A stretch of DNA of 33,092 nt from Victivallales bacterium (GTDB taxonomy: Bacteria > Verrucomicrobiota > Lentisphaeria > Oligosphaerales > Oligosphaeraceae): NCBI GenBank assembly GCA_017431255.1, contig JAFRLI010000304.1, positions 1-33,092 of the forward strand, given 5' to 3'. Shown here in pieces: positions 1-10,400 of the stretch (positions within the stretch are counted from its first letter, which is position 1; the number at the start of each line of letters is the position of its first letter). The position numbers were made by a program, and so were the translations under genes. The notes under the pieces were generated by a model, which worked only from the letters and a program-made list of their open reading frames with translations, was not told the origin of the DNA and searched no databases.

Positions 1-1
1 A

Positions 2-1174
2 GCCGATTGCGTCGTGATGAACGCCTACCATTCGCATCCCGTCGGCTCGTCTGTGAAGCAGAGCAGTCCCATCAACACGGGGCTCGCCTATTCCAGGAAG
101 TTTGCTACGACGCGCATTACGGGGAAGCCGTTTGTCGTCTCCGAGCACAACGTCGCCTTCTGGAACCAGTACCGCTACGAGCAGGCATTCGGCATGGGTG
201 CCCTTGCCGCCTTCCAGGACTTTGAGGTGCTCACCATCCATGGCGACGGCATCAACCTCACGGTGGAGCCAATCTGGAACTTCGCGAACTCCAAGGACCC
301 TGTCGCCAGGGCCTGCGAGTTCCTCACCTATTTCCTATTCCGCAGACGGGATGTGAAACCCGGGCGTTCCGCCATCCGCGTTCGTGTCAAGGAATCCGAC
401 ATCTTCTCGCCCAATGGTCCGAAAGGCGGCATGCCTGCGGAACAGGCCATCACCGGCCTCGTCTCAAAACTATCTTTGGAATGCGTCGGCAAGAATAGCA
501 AGCCCCTTCCACTCCTCAAAAATGAAATATTGCTCAATCTCGACAAATCCTCCGCCGTCTCCATTGGACAGGGATTCATGGACTCCAAAGACGCCTCACA
601 GGCTTCCATGGGTGCCATCCTGAAACTCCTCAGGCAACGCGGATGCCTCTCCGCTAAAAATCGCACCGATGGAGTTCACCTCTTCGAAGCCGATACGGAC
701 GAGTTCTTCCTTGACCTCGACCACTCCTACATGGAGGTCAATACTCCGCGCTTCCAGGGAATGTGCGGGTTCGCCGGTGCCACTGCGAAACTCCCCAACT
801 TCCAAGTCCACAAAATGACAAAAAACGGCATCCTCTCGCTTGTCTCAGTCGACGGCAACGCTCCGTTGCAGGACGCAAAGCGCATGACGCTCGTCTACGC
901 CACCAACGCCCTCAATACGGGAATGACCTTCCGCTCCGACGATATGACCCTCTGCACCAAGAAGGGCACGCTCCCCGTCCTGGTCCTTTGCGGTCAGTTC
1001 GAGGTCTCCATCACCAACAAAAATGCCGCCAAACTCAACCTCTACCCGCTCGACTTTGCCGGAAAACGCCTTAAGAAAATCGCCCCGTCCTCCGTTCAGG
1101 GAAATACCGCCCGCTTCGCTGTCGATATGCGCAACGACGGCCACGCCTTCTTCTATGAACTTAGCCTGAATTAG
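2..1174 (+). CDS. C-terminal part of a clan GH-A glycoside hydrolase (5'-truncated)
   Basis: The reading frame is open to the left edge of the window, so the GTG/ATG at 14-19 is probably internal and the true start lies outside. The visible part begins in a TIM-barrel-like segment with NAYHSHP, followed by the beta-strand PFVVSEHN, whose Glu fits the catalytic nucleophile of clan GH-A retaining glycosidases (GH5/GH39/GH42-like). After the barrel, about 250 residues of predicted beta-rich sequence follow, as in C-terminal accessory domains of large beta-glycosidases. No transmembrane segment or sorting signal is seen at the C terminus. It converges with the minus-strand glycosidase at 1258-4650, with 83 bp between the two stops. 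The family is not certain, because the acid/base half of the active site is missing from the window; substrate cannot be assigned. Confidence 0.6.
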   Translation, partial: ADCVVMNAYHSHPVGSSVKQSSPINTGLAYSRKFATTRITGKPFVVSEHNVAFWNQYRYEQAFGMGALAAFQDFEVLTIHGDGINLTVEPIWNFANSKDPVARACEFLTYFLFRRRDVKPGRSAIRVRVKESDIFSPNGPKGGMPAEQAITGLVSKLSLECVGKNSKPLPLLKNEILLNLDKSSAVSIGQGFMDSKDASQASMGAILKLLRQRGCLSAKNRTDGVHLFEADTDEFFLDLDHSYMEVNTPRFQGMCGFAGATAKLPNFQVHKMTKNGILSLVSVDGNAPLQDAKRMTLVYATNALNTGMTFRSDDMTLCTKKGTLPVLVLCGQFEVSITNKNAAKLNLYPLDFAGKRLKKIAPSSVQGNTARFAVDMRNDGHAFFYELSLN

Positions 1175-1207
1175 AGGGGCTAGAGGGTGGGCCGCAGGGC
1201 GTGCGGG

Positions 1208-1241
1208 CGTGTCGGTTTTGCAGGCCACGCTCCGCACGGCC
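1208..1241 (+). repeat. Dispersed 34-bp intergenic repeat, copy 1
   Basis: Core CGTGTCGGTTTTGCAGG followed by CCACGCTCCGCACGGCC. The same core recurs at 12595-12629 (minus), 12683-12717 (plus), 31404-31436 (minus), 32484-32517 (minus) and as a partial copy at 25126-25147. This copy sits between two convergent stop codons. CGTGCGG just upstream (1199-1205) pairs with CCGCACG inside the repeat, so the copy can fold into a stem; it may double as a terminator, although no T-run follows. Confidence 0.7.
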
Positions 1242-1257
1242 ATGTAGGGGAAGCGCA

Positions 1258-4200
1258 CTACTTTTGGATACGGATGTTTCGAACAGCGAGGCCGCTCTTG
1301 TAGTCGCGCATTTGCTGGTATTGGAAGAAGAATCCCGTGATGCGTGTGTCAGGAGGGAGGTTGGCGGGGATGAGAGTGTCCAGTCGGAATCGAATCTCCT
1401 GCCAGGAGTCAGGGTCTTCGTCCACGGGAGTTCTCCAAGGACGCTTAGGGGATGGGATGCGTTCGCCGGTGGAATCTTCGAAACGAAAAGCGATTTGTGC
1501 GCGTTGTCCTCCTTGGTGCCGTCCCCATTCGTCTTTGAGGCCATTCACCTCGAAAACCAGGTATCCTTCGGCTGTTTTCGGGACTTCGTAGGTTTGTGCG
1601 AAGGAGATGTTGGCCCCGCACCAGTCTAGGCATTTGGGGGAAAGGAGTACGGAGAATGAGGACACGGCCTCGTCAAACTCCACGGTTGCCCCGCCCCAGG
1701 GACGCGGCCCCTTGTTGGTAAATACCAGAGGGAAGGAGGTCTCATCTGGTTTTTCCACCGTGATTCCGCCGATGAGACCGATGGCGTTGTTCCAGGAGGA
1801 GACAATGTCCAGGGAGGCGATTTCCACGTTCGGGGAGGGATTCGACCATGCAAACAGCCATAGACCGCGCCCGTCTCGATTGCTCCAGCCAGGTACCAGT
1901 GTGGGCGAGGTGATTTTTGCTCCCATCCAGTACCAGTCGCCGACATTTTGACCGCAGATCACGGGAATCTCCACGCGGGTTCCATCTGTGTAGTTCACAA
2001 CATAGCGGAACACCTCTTCCCCACCGGAACCCCATGCATATCCTTGCAGGAAGAAAATCCGCGACGCCTTGCAATGGACAGGAATGCCGCGCAGTTCCCG
2101 TGGACCATGGAGCAGTTTTTGGGAACCCACCACAATACAGGAACGTCCGTCGTTCATGTCGGGTCGAATGAAGTCCACGGGAACGCCATTGCAGTCCGTC
2201 ACTTCCCAGGGGACATTGCGGAGACAGTTTTCGCCCTGGTCGGTCCATCCGCCCTTGCCGTCACCAGCGACTCGATCCGTGTAGGAACTATTTGCGACAG
2301 CACGCAAATCGAGCATTTTGATGTTGTCCTTCTTGCAATGGAACGCGGTATTTTCCTGTTTGCGGGAGGCTTCTTCCGCCTGCAGGAAAGCCAGTGCCTG
2401 TTTCTTGCAATCGGCAACAGCCAGAGTGGTTTGCGGCGCATATTTGGCAAGAACCGCTTCCTCGCCGCCCACCAGAATCTTCGCTTCGCCTTTCTTCAGA
2501 AGAAGCACGATGCTGCCATCGGAATCGGGGCGAAGCAACGTCTTTTCGCCCGGGATGCACCAGGCGGGGCAACGTACGGAGGGAGTCAGGCGAACGCATC
2601 TGCTGCGCAAGGACTTGTTGACGAGGATGAACCCCCGTTCGGCACCACGGATGGCCGCATGCGGCTCAATGTCCAGACTACGCGTGCCAGTCTCTTCATC
2701 CCAAAGTTTGCAAGTCGCCTGGATGCCTTTGCCGTGGATGAACCACTGAAGGAAATCAGCGATGGAAGTATCTGGCAACTTGGTGGCCAGATACAGCATT
2801 TCTCCCTGTCCCAAACGCCGTTTCCAGACGGCTGGACTCTGCTGCCCCTTTCCCAGCACCTGCCACTGCGTTGCTTCCGCAAATCGCGGGGTTCGAACAA
2901 TCGCTGCATGCAACGGCACATCTCCCAGCATAACCCGTTCCGATTTCGCCACTCGTTCCTCGCCAGGCTGGACACCCGGGAAGACGGTGCTCGGCAACGG
3001 ATTGCCATATTCATCCAATTGCAGAGCTTCTTCGATAAAGACGGCCGTCCCGCCCTGAAGAACGTATTTTTCCAATGCGGCACGCGCCTCATCCGTCAAA
3101 CAGGCGACTCCTGGCACCAGAATGACCTTGTATCGTGCGGCGCGTTGCGCCAATTGTCCCTCGAAGACAATATCGTAAGGCAGGGCAATCCGTTCGGCAG
3201 CCTGGGCGTAGTCGTAATAGAGATTGTAGGAGGAACGTCCCGTTGCGCGCGCCAGACGTCTGGCGGGTTGAGAATGCAAAACCGCGATCTGGGAGGCAAT
3301 TCCGCGATTTCGAGGCGTGAACAGGTGCGACGTGAGCAAAATCTCCTCTTTGGCCTGGCGGATTCCCCGCAGTTCCTCCGTCTTCACGCAATATGGGTTC
3401 AGGAGCAGGAAGGAGAACTTGTCCGCCAGCCTTTTCCCACCGTCTTTCTGCTTCCAAAGAGGATCCCATGGACGCCTGTCCCATTTGAAGGCGAACGACG
3501 CATTCAACCCGCGCGCATATTGTGTAATCAGGTTGCTGCGCATGGTTTCTACGGAATGTCCCAAGTACGTCTCTCCGTCAAACACGGGTTTCCCGCCTTC
3601 CGCCATCGAAAGGAACTCCCTCGCATTGATGGCCGTTCCGCCTCCCGTGCAAGTGCAGACAGCATTCAGGTAGCGGTTGATTTCAAATTGGTTGACATTG
3701 CCCAGATTGGCTCGCAACGGCTGCACACAAATCAGGATTTCGGGGCGCGGATCCGCCTCGCGAACCGTCTTCACGCCCAGACGCACGGCATTGGTGAAAC
3801 TTTCCTCCATGAACTTGATCCATTCCACCGCCAGCGCAGGATTTTCCACCTCATTCTTAAACTGTCCGAGCGCCTCGAAGGAGGGATAGGAGGTACTCCA
3901 GGCAGCATTGAGTTTCTCGATGGTCTTGTAACGCGCCCGCATCTTTTCCACGAAGAGGGCACGGCTGGTGGGGCTCAAGTCATTGAGACCAGGCTCGTTG
4001 AACAATTCATAGACAAAGGGCCTGGCACCCAGCGACAGCGCGTACTTCACCCCATGGCTCCACATCTCCTGGTACAGGCGCATCCCCTCGGGATGATTGG
4101 GATTGTAGTACATCCAGTGGTGGAAATTGTTCCCTGGCTGCGTGAACGCCTCCTTGCACGGCGACTGCCCCTCCACATATTTCAACTGCCCATGGTTCCA

Positions 4201-4650
4201 GCTTGCGGCCGTGAAGTCCACGTATAACGGCAAACCACTGCCGATGACAACCTTCAGAAAATCCTCTCCCATTTTGGCGAAACTACGATGCTTTCCAGGA
4301 CGGTATTTGTCAATCCAGGCGTTGCTGGTGCACATGCCCGTCGCGTCAAACCCCGTCCGTTGGTGTGTCTCGTATCCATGCGGGTGCTCGTAGAGCCATG
4401 CCAGGGATTCGGGGTATCCGTCCGTCTTTACGGCAAACGTGTCCGCAACCCCTTCATAGAAAATCGTGCCAGGAAGATAGCGAGGCACGCCGTTGACCAG
4501 AAAATGACCCTCCGGCGAGACGGTCAGTTTCGCCCCACGAGGATACAGTGTCTCCGGCGACAATTCCGAAAACTCCGCCAGCGGGCCTCCGACAACCGAA
4601 CCCAGCATCCCCAACACATACGCAATCCAAAACAATCGCATCGACTTCAT
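1258..4650 (-). CDS. Secreted GH42/GH5-like beta-glycosidase with C-terminal beta-sandwich domains
   Basis: About 1130 residues, far longer than a bare GH-A barrel. The frame extends to an ATG at 4695, but I prefer the ATG at 4650: it gives a clean signal peptide (MKSMRLFWIAYVLGML...) and the best upstream promoter (4697-4726) would place the transcript start near 4690, past the 4695 ATG. In numbering from 4695, the motif YELFNEPG has the putative acid/base Glu at 234 and FDGETYLG has the putative nucleophile at 375, both typical of clan GH-A. Residues about 465-560 (KVILVPGVACL, GGTAVFIEE) resemble the glutamine-amidotransferase-like trimerisation domain of GH42 beta-galactosidases. The last 400 residues are beta-rich, with a jelly-roll-like pattern expected of carbohydrate-binding modules. 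Likely acts in the periplasm or outside on beta-linked oligosaccharides; exact substrate unknown. Monocistronic and divergent from the isomerase gene. Confidence 0.8.
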   Translation of the reverse strand: MKSMRLFWIAYVLGMLGSVVGGPLAEFSELSPETLYPRGAKLTVSPEGHFLVNGVPRYLPGTIFYEGVADTFAVKTDGYPESLAWLYEHPHGYETHQRTGFDATGMCTSNAWIDKYRPGKHRSFAKMGEDFLKVVIGSGLPLYVDFTAASWNHGQLKYVEGQSPCKEAFTQPGNNFHHWMYYNPNHPEGMRLYQEMWSHGVKYALSLGARPFVYELFNEPGLNDLSPTSRALFVEKMRARYKTIEKLNAAWSTSYPSFEALGQFKNEVENPALAVEWIKFMEESFTNAVRLGVKTVREADPRPEILICVQPLRANLGNVNQFEINRYLNAVCTCTGGGTAINAREFLSMAEGGKPVFDGETYLGHSVETMRSNLITQYARGLNASFAFKWDRRPWDPLWKQKDGGKRLADKFSFLLLNPYCVKTEELRGIRQAKEEILLTSHLFTPRNRGIASQIAVLHSQPARRLARATGRSSYNLYYDYAQAAERIALPYDIVFEGQLAQRAARYKVILVPGVACLTDEARAALEKYVLQGGTAVFIEEALQLDEYGNPLPSTVFPGVQPGEERVAKSERVMLGDVPLHAAIVRTPRFAEATQWQVLGKGQQSPAVWKRRLGQGEMLYLATKLPDTSIADFLQWFIHGKGIQATCKLWDEETGTRSLDIEPHAAIRGAERGFILVNKSLRSRCVRLTPSVRCPAWCIPGEKTLLRPDSDGSIVLLLKKGEAKILVGGEEAVLAKYAPQTTLAVADCKKQALAFLQAEEASRKQENTAFHCKKDNIKMLDLRAVANSSYTDRVAGDGKGGWTDQGENCLRNVPWEVTDCNGVPVDFIRPDMNDGRSCIVVGSQKLLHGPRELRGIPVHCKASRIFFLQGYAWGSGGEEVFRYVVNYTDGTRVEIPVICGQNVGDWYWMGAKITSPTLVPGWSNRDGRGLWLFAWSNPSPNVEIASLDIVSSWNNAIGLIGGITVEKPDETSFPLVFTNKGPRPWGGATVEFDEAVSSFSVLLSPKCLDWCGANISFAQTYEVPKTAEGYLVFEVNGLKDEWGRHQGGQRAQIAFRFEDSTGERIPSPKRPWRTPVDEDPDSWQEIRFRLDTLIPANLPPDTRITGFFFQYQQMRDYKSGLAVRNIRIQK

Positions 4651-4696
4651 CTTTTCATCGCTCTCTTGCTGAAAACATTCCGGAAACTGTTTCATA

Positions 4697-4726
4697 AATA
4701 TACCCTTTGAAACTCGTGCTTGCCAA
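4697..4726 (-). promoter_or_regulatory. Sigma70-like promoter for the minus-strand glycosidase
   Basis: On the minus strand, TTGGCA (4721-4726) and TATATT (4697-4702) are separated by 18 bp. The implied transcript start near 4690 lies downstream of the ATG at 4695 and supports translation from 4650. Confidence 0.5.
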
Positions 4727-4755
4727 TGCTAACGCCGACTTTTCTCCAATCTGCT

Positions 4756-4784
4756 TTGCAAACCAGCGAAAGAGACTTTATATT
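4756..4784 (+). promoter_or_regulatory. Sigma70-like promoter for the isomerase-ettA-kinase run
   Basis: TTGCAA (4756-4761) and TATATT (4779-4784) with a 17-bp spacer, followed by a 42-nt leader and a GAGGT ribosome-binding site (4816-4820) ahead of the ATG at 4827. Divergent from the promoter at 4697-4726. Confidence 0.55.
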
Positions 4785-4826
4785 AGGGTGGTATTTTTTT
4801 CACACTTCTGTTTTCGAGGTAATTTT

Positions 4827-5738
4827 ATGAAACAACTTGCCATGGCCATGTCCCCCGTTTCCATCCTTGCGGACGACTTTGAGGATGCCCTGAGGAAGTC
4901 CCACCTGCGCGCCATCGAGTTCAGCCAGGGAAAAGTCACCTCCGAGGAGGCCGTTGAACTGGAATTGACGAAGGCCGCCGCGAACAAGGCTCGTTCCTTG
5001 CACGAAGCAGGCCTCCTCCAGGTTCCCTCCATCCATCTGCCTTTCTGCCCGGAGAATCCCTGGAGTGTCACAAGCCTGGACGAAGCCGAGCGCGCGTCCA
5101 GCGTCCAAATGATTCGGCGCTACCTGGAATGCATGGAAGGACTGGATTTCCACTATATCACCATCCACTGCGGCATCGAATGCACCTCCAACGACCCCGC
5201 TTTCCGCAAGTCCTTGCGCCAGCAGATGAAGCGCACCTGCCTGGACCTTCTCCCCTTCCTCGAAAAAATCCAGGCTTCTCTCAACCTGGAACTCCTCCCG
5301 CGTCTCTGCATCGGCAACCACGAAGACGAACTCCTCGAAATCGCTTCCGACCTCCCGACGCAGTACATCAACCTCAATCTGGACATCAACCATTTCATGA
5401 ACCGTGCGGCGGAGGTCCCCAACGTCATCCGCAAATGCGCCTCCCGCATTCGTGCATTCCACCTCTCCGACTACGATTCCGTCGATGAATGCCACTGGCA
5501 ATTCGGCCACGGCGTTTTGGATTGGAGCGCCATTCTGGACGCCATCAACGAACTGCCTGACAATGTCCTCCTCATTGACGAAACCTCCGCACTGCTCCCG
5601 CCCGCCTACCGAAAAATCTCCGGCAACAACACACCGACTCCTCTCGCCGTTCGCTTCCACTCCGCAGAAGCCGACTTCGTCCGATTCCTCTGCGCACACG
5701 AATGGGACGCCCTCGTCGCAAAGGTCTTCCCCAACTAG
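4827..5738 (+). CDS. Sugar phosphate isomerase/epimerase-like TIM-barrel protein
   Basis: 303 residues, normal length for the xylose isomerase-like TIM-barrel family (AP endonuclease 2 superfamily). The start at 4827 is chosen because GAGGT lies 6 nt upstream; an in-frame ATG at 4707 would add a poorly coding 40-residue extension that overlaps the promoter. Candidate metal-binding residues of the family are visible: Glu155 in NLELLP, Asp186 and His189 in LNLDINHF, His212 in RAFHLSDYD, and Glu252 in LLIDET, with the family's GHGVLDW segment at 228-233. No signal peptide, so cytoplasmic. The next gene, ettA, starts 33 nt later, which suggests co-transcription. Reaction (isomerisation or epimerisation of a keto-sugar, or inositol-type catabolism) cannot be decided from sequence alone. 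Confidence 0.8.
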   Translation: MKQLAMAMSPVSILADDFEDALRKSHLRAIEFSQGKVTSEEAVELELTKAAANKARSLHEAGLLQVPSIHLPFCPENPWSVTSLDEAERASSVQMIRRYLECMEGLDFHYITIHCGIECTSNDPAFRKSLRQQMKRTCLDLLPFLEKIQASLNLELLPRLCIGNHEDELLEIASDLPTQYINLNLDINHFMNRAAEVPNVIRKCASRIRAFHLSDYDSVDECHWQFGHGVLDWSAILDAINELPDNVLLIDETSALLPPAYRKISGNNTPTPLAVRFHSAEADFVRFLCAHEWDALVAKVFPN

Positions 5739-5770
5739 CAACCAACTCGAACATCACAGGAGCGCAGCGC

Positions 5771-7405
5771 ATGGCTTCCCCGAAATTTGTATTCCAGACC
5801 ATCGGCATGTCGAAGAGTTATGGTGACCGTGTGGTTCTGCGCGACTTCAACCTGGCGTTCTTCCTCGGCGCGAAAATCGGAATCGTCGGCGAGAACGGTG
5901 CCGGCAAATCCACGTTGTTGCGCATTATGGCGGGACTGGACACGGATATCCAGGGAACCGCCTACATCGCAAAGGACTGCACCTCCCTTCTGGTTCCCCA
6001 GGAACCCCAACTCGACCCATCCACCGATGTCCGCGGCAACCTCCAGAAGGCCATGAAACGCGTGACCGACCTCATTGAACGATACGACGCCGTCATGGAA
6101 AAAATGGGAGACGACTCCCTCTCCGAAAAAGAACAGGATAAACTCAATAACGAGTTCGACTTCCTTCAAAACGAAATCGACCGCCTGGACGGATGGAACC
6201 TCGACCACCTCCTTGATGTCGCTGCATCGCGACTCTCCCTCCCGCCCATGGACGCCGATGTCACAAAACTTTCTGGCGGCGAACGGCGCCGCGTCGCCCT
6301 CTGCCAGGCACTTCTCACCAAACCGGACTTGCTCCTGCTGGACGAACCCACCAACCACCTCGACGCAGAGGCCATCTCCTGGCTCGAAAAAGAACTGCGC
6401 GCCTTCCCGGGCACCGTCATCATCGTCACTCACGACCGCTATTTCCTTGACCGCATCACAAAATGGATTCTGGAAATCGAAAACGGGCGTGGACTCCCCT
6501 TCGAGGGAAACTACTCCGACTGGCTCAAGCAGAAGCAGGAAATCCTCCGTGTAACGGAAAAGAAGGAAACCCTGCGGCAGCGCGTCCTAGCGCAGGAACT
6601 GGAATGGATTCGTTCTTCCGCCTCTGCGCGGCACCAGAAGAACCAGGCACGCGTCAAACGCTACAACGAACTGGCCAACCAGTCTTTCGAGGTGGTCGGC
6701 AACGACGACTACCGCATCCAGATTCCGCCAGGACCGCGCCTCGGCAACAAGGTTTTGGAGGTCGAGCACCTCTGCAAAGGGTTTGGTTCCCGGGAACTCA
6801 TCAAGGATTGCTCCTTCCGCATTCCTGCGGGTGCGGTGGTTGGCGTCATCGGTCCCAACGGCACAGGCAAGACGACCCTCTTCAAGATGATTACGGGCGA
6901 GGAAAAGCCCGATTCTGGCAGCCTCACGCTGGGCGAGACCGTCCAACTCTCCTACGTCAGCCAGAACCGCGATGAATTGAACGACGACCTCACCGTTTTC
7001 GAGGAAATCTCAGGCGGGCAGGAGGACATTCTCCTCGGCTCCAAGAAAATCAACGCGCGTGCCTACATCTCCAAGTTCAACTTCCGCGGTCCTCAGCAGC
7101 AGAAGAAAGTCGGTCTGCTTTCGGGAGGCGAACGCAACCGCGTGCACCTCGCGAAACTCCTCAAGACCGCTGGCAACTTCCTGCTTCTGGACGAACCTAC
7201 AAACGATTTGGATGTCAACACCATGCGCGTTCTGGAAAACGCCATTATGGACTTTACGGGGTGCGCAATGGTCATCAGCCACGACCGATTCTTCCTCAAC
7301 CGCATCTGCTCCCATCTCCTCGTCTTCAAACCCGACCACACCGTCCAGTGGTTCGAGGGTGACTTTGAGGACTACGAAGCCGCCTACGGAACTTCCGACG
7401 AATAA
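5771..7405 (+). CDS. ettA: ABC-F protein EttA, energy-dependent translational throttle
   Basis: 544 residues with two ABC ATPase domains and no membrane part. ATG at 5771 is preceded by AGGAG (5758-5762); the frame upstream overlaps the isomerase gene and is not coding. Domain 1: Walker A GENGAGKST 40-48, signature LSGGE 167-171, Walker B LLLLDEPTNHLD 187-198. Domain 2: Walker A GPNGTGKTT 361-369, signature LSGGE 450-454, Walker B LLLDEPTNDLD 471-481. The text closely follows E. coli EttA, including SFFPGAKIG-like, PQEPQL, LSGGERRRVALC, EGNYSDWL and FEGDFEDYE segments, and an inter-domain linker with arginine/lysine-rich helix. Known role of EttA: binds the ribosomal E site and gates the first elongation steps according to ADP/ATP ratio. 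It is slightly shorter than the E. coli protein (lacks most of the basic C-terminal tail). The kinase gene starts on the very next base after its stop (TAA then ATG). Confidence 0.93.
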   Translation: MASPKFVFQTIGMSKSYGDRVVLRDFNLAFFLGAKIGIVGENGAGKSTLLRIMAGLDTDIQGTAYIAKDCTSLLVPQEPQLDPSTDVRGNLQKAMKRVTDLIERYDAVMEKMGDDSLSEKEQDKLNNEFDFLQNEIDRLDGWNLDHLLDVAASRLSLPPMDADVTKLSGGERRRVALCQALLTKPDLLLLDEPTNHLDAEAISWLEKELRAFPGTVIIVTHDRYFLDRITKWILEIENGRGLPFEGNYSDWLKQKQEILRVTEKKETLRQRVLAQELEWIRSSASARHQKNQARVKRYNELANQSFEVVGNDDYRIQIPPGPRLGNKVLEVEHLCKGFGSRELIKDCSFRIPAGAVVGVIGPNGTGKTTLFKMITGEEKPDSGSLTLGETVQLSYVSQNRDELNDDLTVFEEISGGQEDILLGSKKINARAYISKFNFRGPQQQKKVGLLSGGERNRVHLAKLLKTAGNFLLLDEPTNDLDVNTMRVLENAIMDFTGCAMVISHDRFFLNRICSHLLVFKPDHTVQWFEGDFEDYEAAYGTSDE

Positions 7406-10400
7406 ATGGACACCGCTACGGACATCAAGCCTGCAGGCTACGAATACCTCCAACTGTGCGGCAAAGGCCGCTACGGGGAGGTCTGGCTTGCCAATGAACT
7501 GCCTGCAGGCAACCGCGTGGTCCTGAAAATCATCCGCAAGAATGCGGAGAACGAGGAATGGCGCACCGAACTCGAAGGCCTGCGAACCTACTGCGCCACC
7601 CTCGCGAAGATGTCCCCGGATGAACGACAGCACCTCGTCTCTATTCTCCATAACGGTGAAAACGAGCACTGCTTCTATTACACGATGGAACCGGCGGACA
7701 ATCTTTCCCCGCTCCCCGGCAAATACCTCGCCAGCACCCTCGCCACACGAATGCAGGACCATCGCCTCGAATACCCTGAAATCGTGCACATCGCCCAGGA
7801 AATCCTGCAGGCACTTGTCGTACTGCGGCAGCACAACATCGTCCATCGCGACATCAAGCCAGAGAACATCTTCTTCTTCCAGGGAACCGCTCGCCTGGGC
7901 GACATCGGTCTGCTAGCAACTCAGGCCGACCACATCGACCTTCTTGGCACCCCCGCATTCGTTCCGCCGGAACTCTTCCAGAACGCCGACACCCTCCCCA
8001 TCCAGGGCGGCGAATGGGACCTCTACGCCCTCGGAAAAGTCCTCTATTCCATGGACACGGGTCTCTACCCGGACAACTATCCCCTCACGAACAACACCAA
8101 TCCGCGTCCCGAACTCCCCACGCTCGTCAATCTCTGGACCCGGATGGCCGCCGAAAAACGTTCCGAGCGTTTGAACGACATCCAGACCATCCAGACGGAA
8201 CTCGACGCCATCGCGAACTCCCTCGCCCCACGTCCCCGCCGCTTGCGACGCTCCCTTCTCTACGGCGCAATCGCAGTTGTTCTGCTCTGTCTGCTGGGCA
8301 CGCATCTCTTTTTCCGTTTCACCAGACGTCACCACGTCTACAATAGCCTTCTGGAAGCCATCGAAGCCAATGACCCCGCTGGTGTCTCCGCACGCCTCAA
8401 ACAAGGGGATTCCCCCAGAACTCCAAATCCCGACGGTTCCTCCCCGCTCTCCGTTGCACTCCACATCCCAGGAATCTCACCCGCCATCGTGCAGGAACTG
8501 ATTGCTCGCGGAGCCTATCTCCAAATTGACCCCAATGCTCCCGACGGGGCCCTGCCCACCGCCATTCGCCTCCGTCAACACCCGCAAATCATTCATTCTC
8601 TCCTCCTCGATACCCCGCGGCTGGATGAACTCCTCGCAACGCCAGGATGTCCCCTCCTGTTCGCCGCCATCGACGCCCACAATCCCGATGTGCTCAGGCA
8701 ACTCCTCGAAAAGTCCTCCGCCCAAATGCCAGACGAGGCCGGACGCACCCCGCTCATGCTCGCACTCTTCCGCCGTGAACATGACCTCGCACATCTCCTT
8801 CTGGAACACGGTGCTGACCCCAATGCCGTGGATTCCGCAGGACTCGGTCCCCTTCACTGCATTCGTAACGACGATCCTGCCATCGTCCAGGAACTCCTCA
8901 AACGCGGCGCCGACCTGCACCACCACGCACAGGATGGAACCACGCCTCTTCTGGCAACCGTCCGTGCCAAACTTCATTCCCCCGATGGCCCTCGCGTCAT
9001 TCGTGCCCTCCTGGAAGCGGGCGCAAAGGCAGATGAGTGCGACGCGCAGCACATCACCCCGCTCCACGAAGCCATCGCCCTGGGTTCGCGCGATGTCGCT
9101 GAACTGCTTCTTCAGAATGGGGCCAACCTGGAGGCACGCACCACGCGCGGCTTTACCCCTCTTCATATCGCCGTGCTCTACCGGCGTGAAGACCTCTGCC
9201 AATGGCTCCTGGAACGCGGCTGCTCCGTGGCCGCAACGGATGTCGCCGGCCGAACTCCCTTGCATCTTGCAGCCTTCCGAAATCTTCCCAATATCGTGAA
9301 AATCCTGCTTCAGGCATCCGCAATTCCAGAGGCAAAAGACAAACTCGCGCTCACGCCCGCCGACCTGGCCTTCATCTCCTCCGCAAAGGACGCCCTTGAA
9401 CTCCTGCCTCCTCCCCAAGACAAATCCGACCTCTCCCAACGCTATCGCCTCCTCCTCAATCAATTCTCCTTGCGACGGGCTCCCATCTCTCCCGAACAAC
9501 GACAGCGCCTCCTGACCGCCATCACCGCAAAGGAACTCAATCGCAGCGAAATCCTTATGGCTCTCGATGGTGCTCCCGACCTCAATCCCGTCAAACCCGA
9601 CGACCCTGACTTCGTGCGTCTTGCAGTCGACACGGGACAACTCACCATTCTTCGCTCCGTCCTCGCCTCCTATCCCAAACTCGACATCCTTGGAAAAGAC
9701 GGTCTTTCCCCCCTGCAGGCCGCTGCCCGTTCCGGTCGCGTCGACCTCTGCGAAACCCTCTGCGCCGCAGGTGCTCAGACAAACATCCACCAGGGACTCC
9801 CAGACTGGCTTGACGCCGCAATCCAGGCAAAGCAACCCCGCACTGCCTATTTCGCCGTCTACAGTCTCCCCGACCTGCTCGATTCCCCCTGTCCTGAACC
9901 TCTCAGCAAGGCACTCCCCTTTGCACTCACGGGAATCAACCAGAAATGGTCCCCCAATTCCCACGCACCTCACCCCATCCTCGAAACCTGGAAACGACAG
10001 GGAATCTTTGACGAATGGGACTTCGCACGCGTCAAGTGCCTTCGCCTCAATACCACGGCCGTGCGACGTGCGCTGGAACGCGGTTTCATCTCTCCCAATC
10101 TCGAGCGTTCTCCTGGAGAGCCCCTCCTCGCCGACCGCAAAATCCTCCATCCTATGATGTTCACACTCCTCCATAACGGCGCACAGCCAAATCTCTCCGG
10201 AATCGACGGAAATACCCCGCTCCTCGCCGCTATCCATGCGCGGCGGCAGTTCTATATCCTCAAACTCCTCCTCGACTTCGGCGCAGACCCCACATTCACT
10301 CCCCCGAATGGAAAATCCGCCATCGACTGCGCAAAAACCTACGGCATCAACGCACAAAACCTTATGCGATTCTACATCGGCCAAAAGGACCTTCCCAAAG

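Noticed and set aside
1948-4227. 759-codon plus-strand open frame opposite the minus-strand glycosidase
   Set aside because: The minus-strand frame has a signal peptide and both catalytic motifs; the opposite frame has no recognisable feature.
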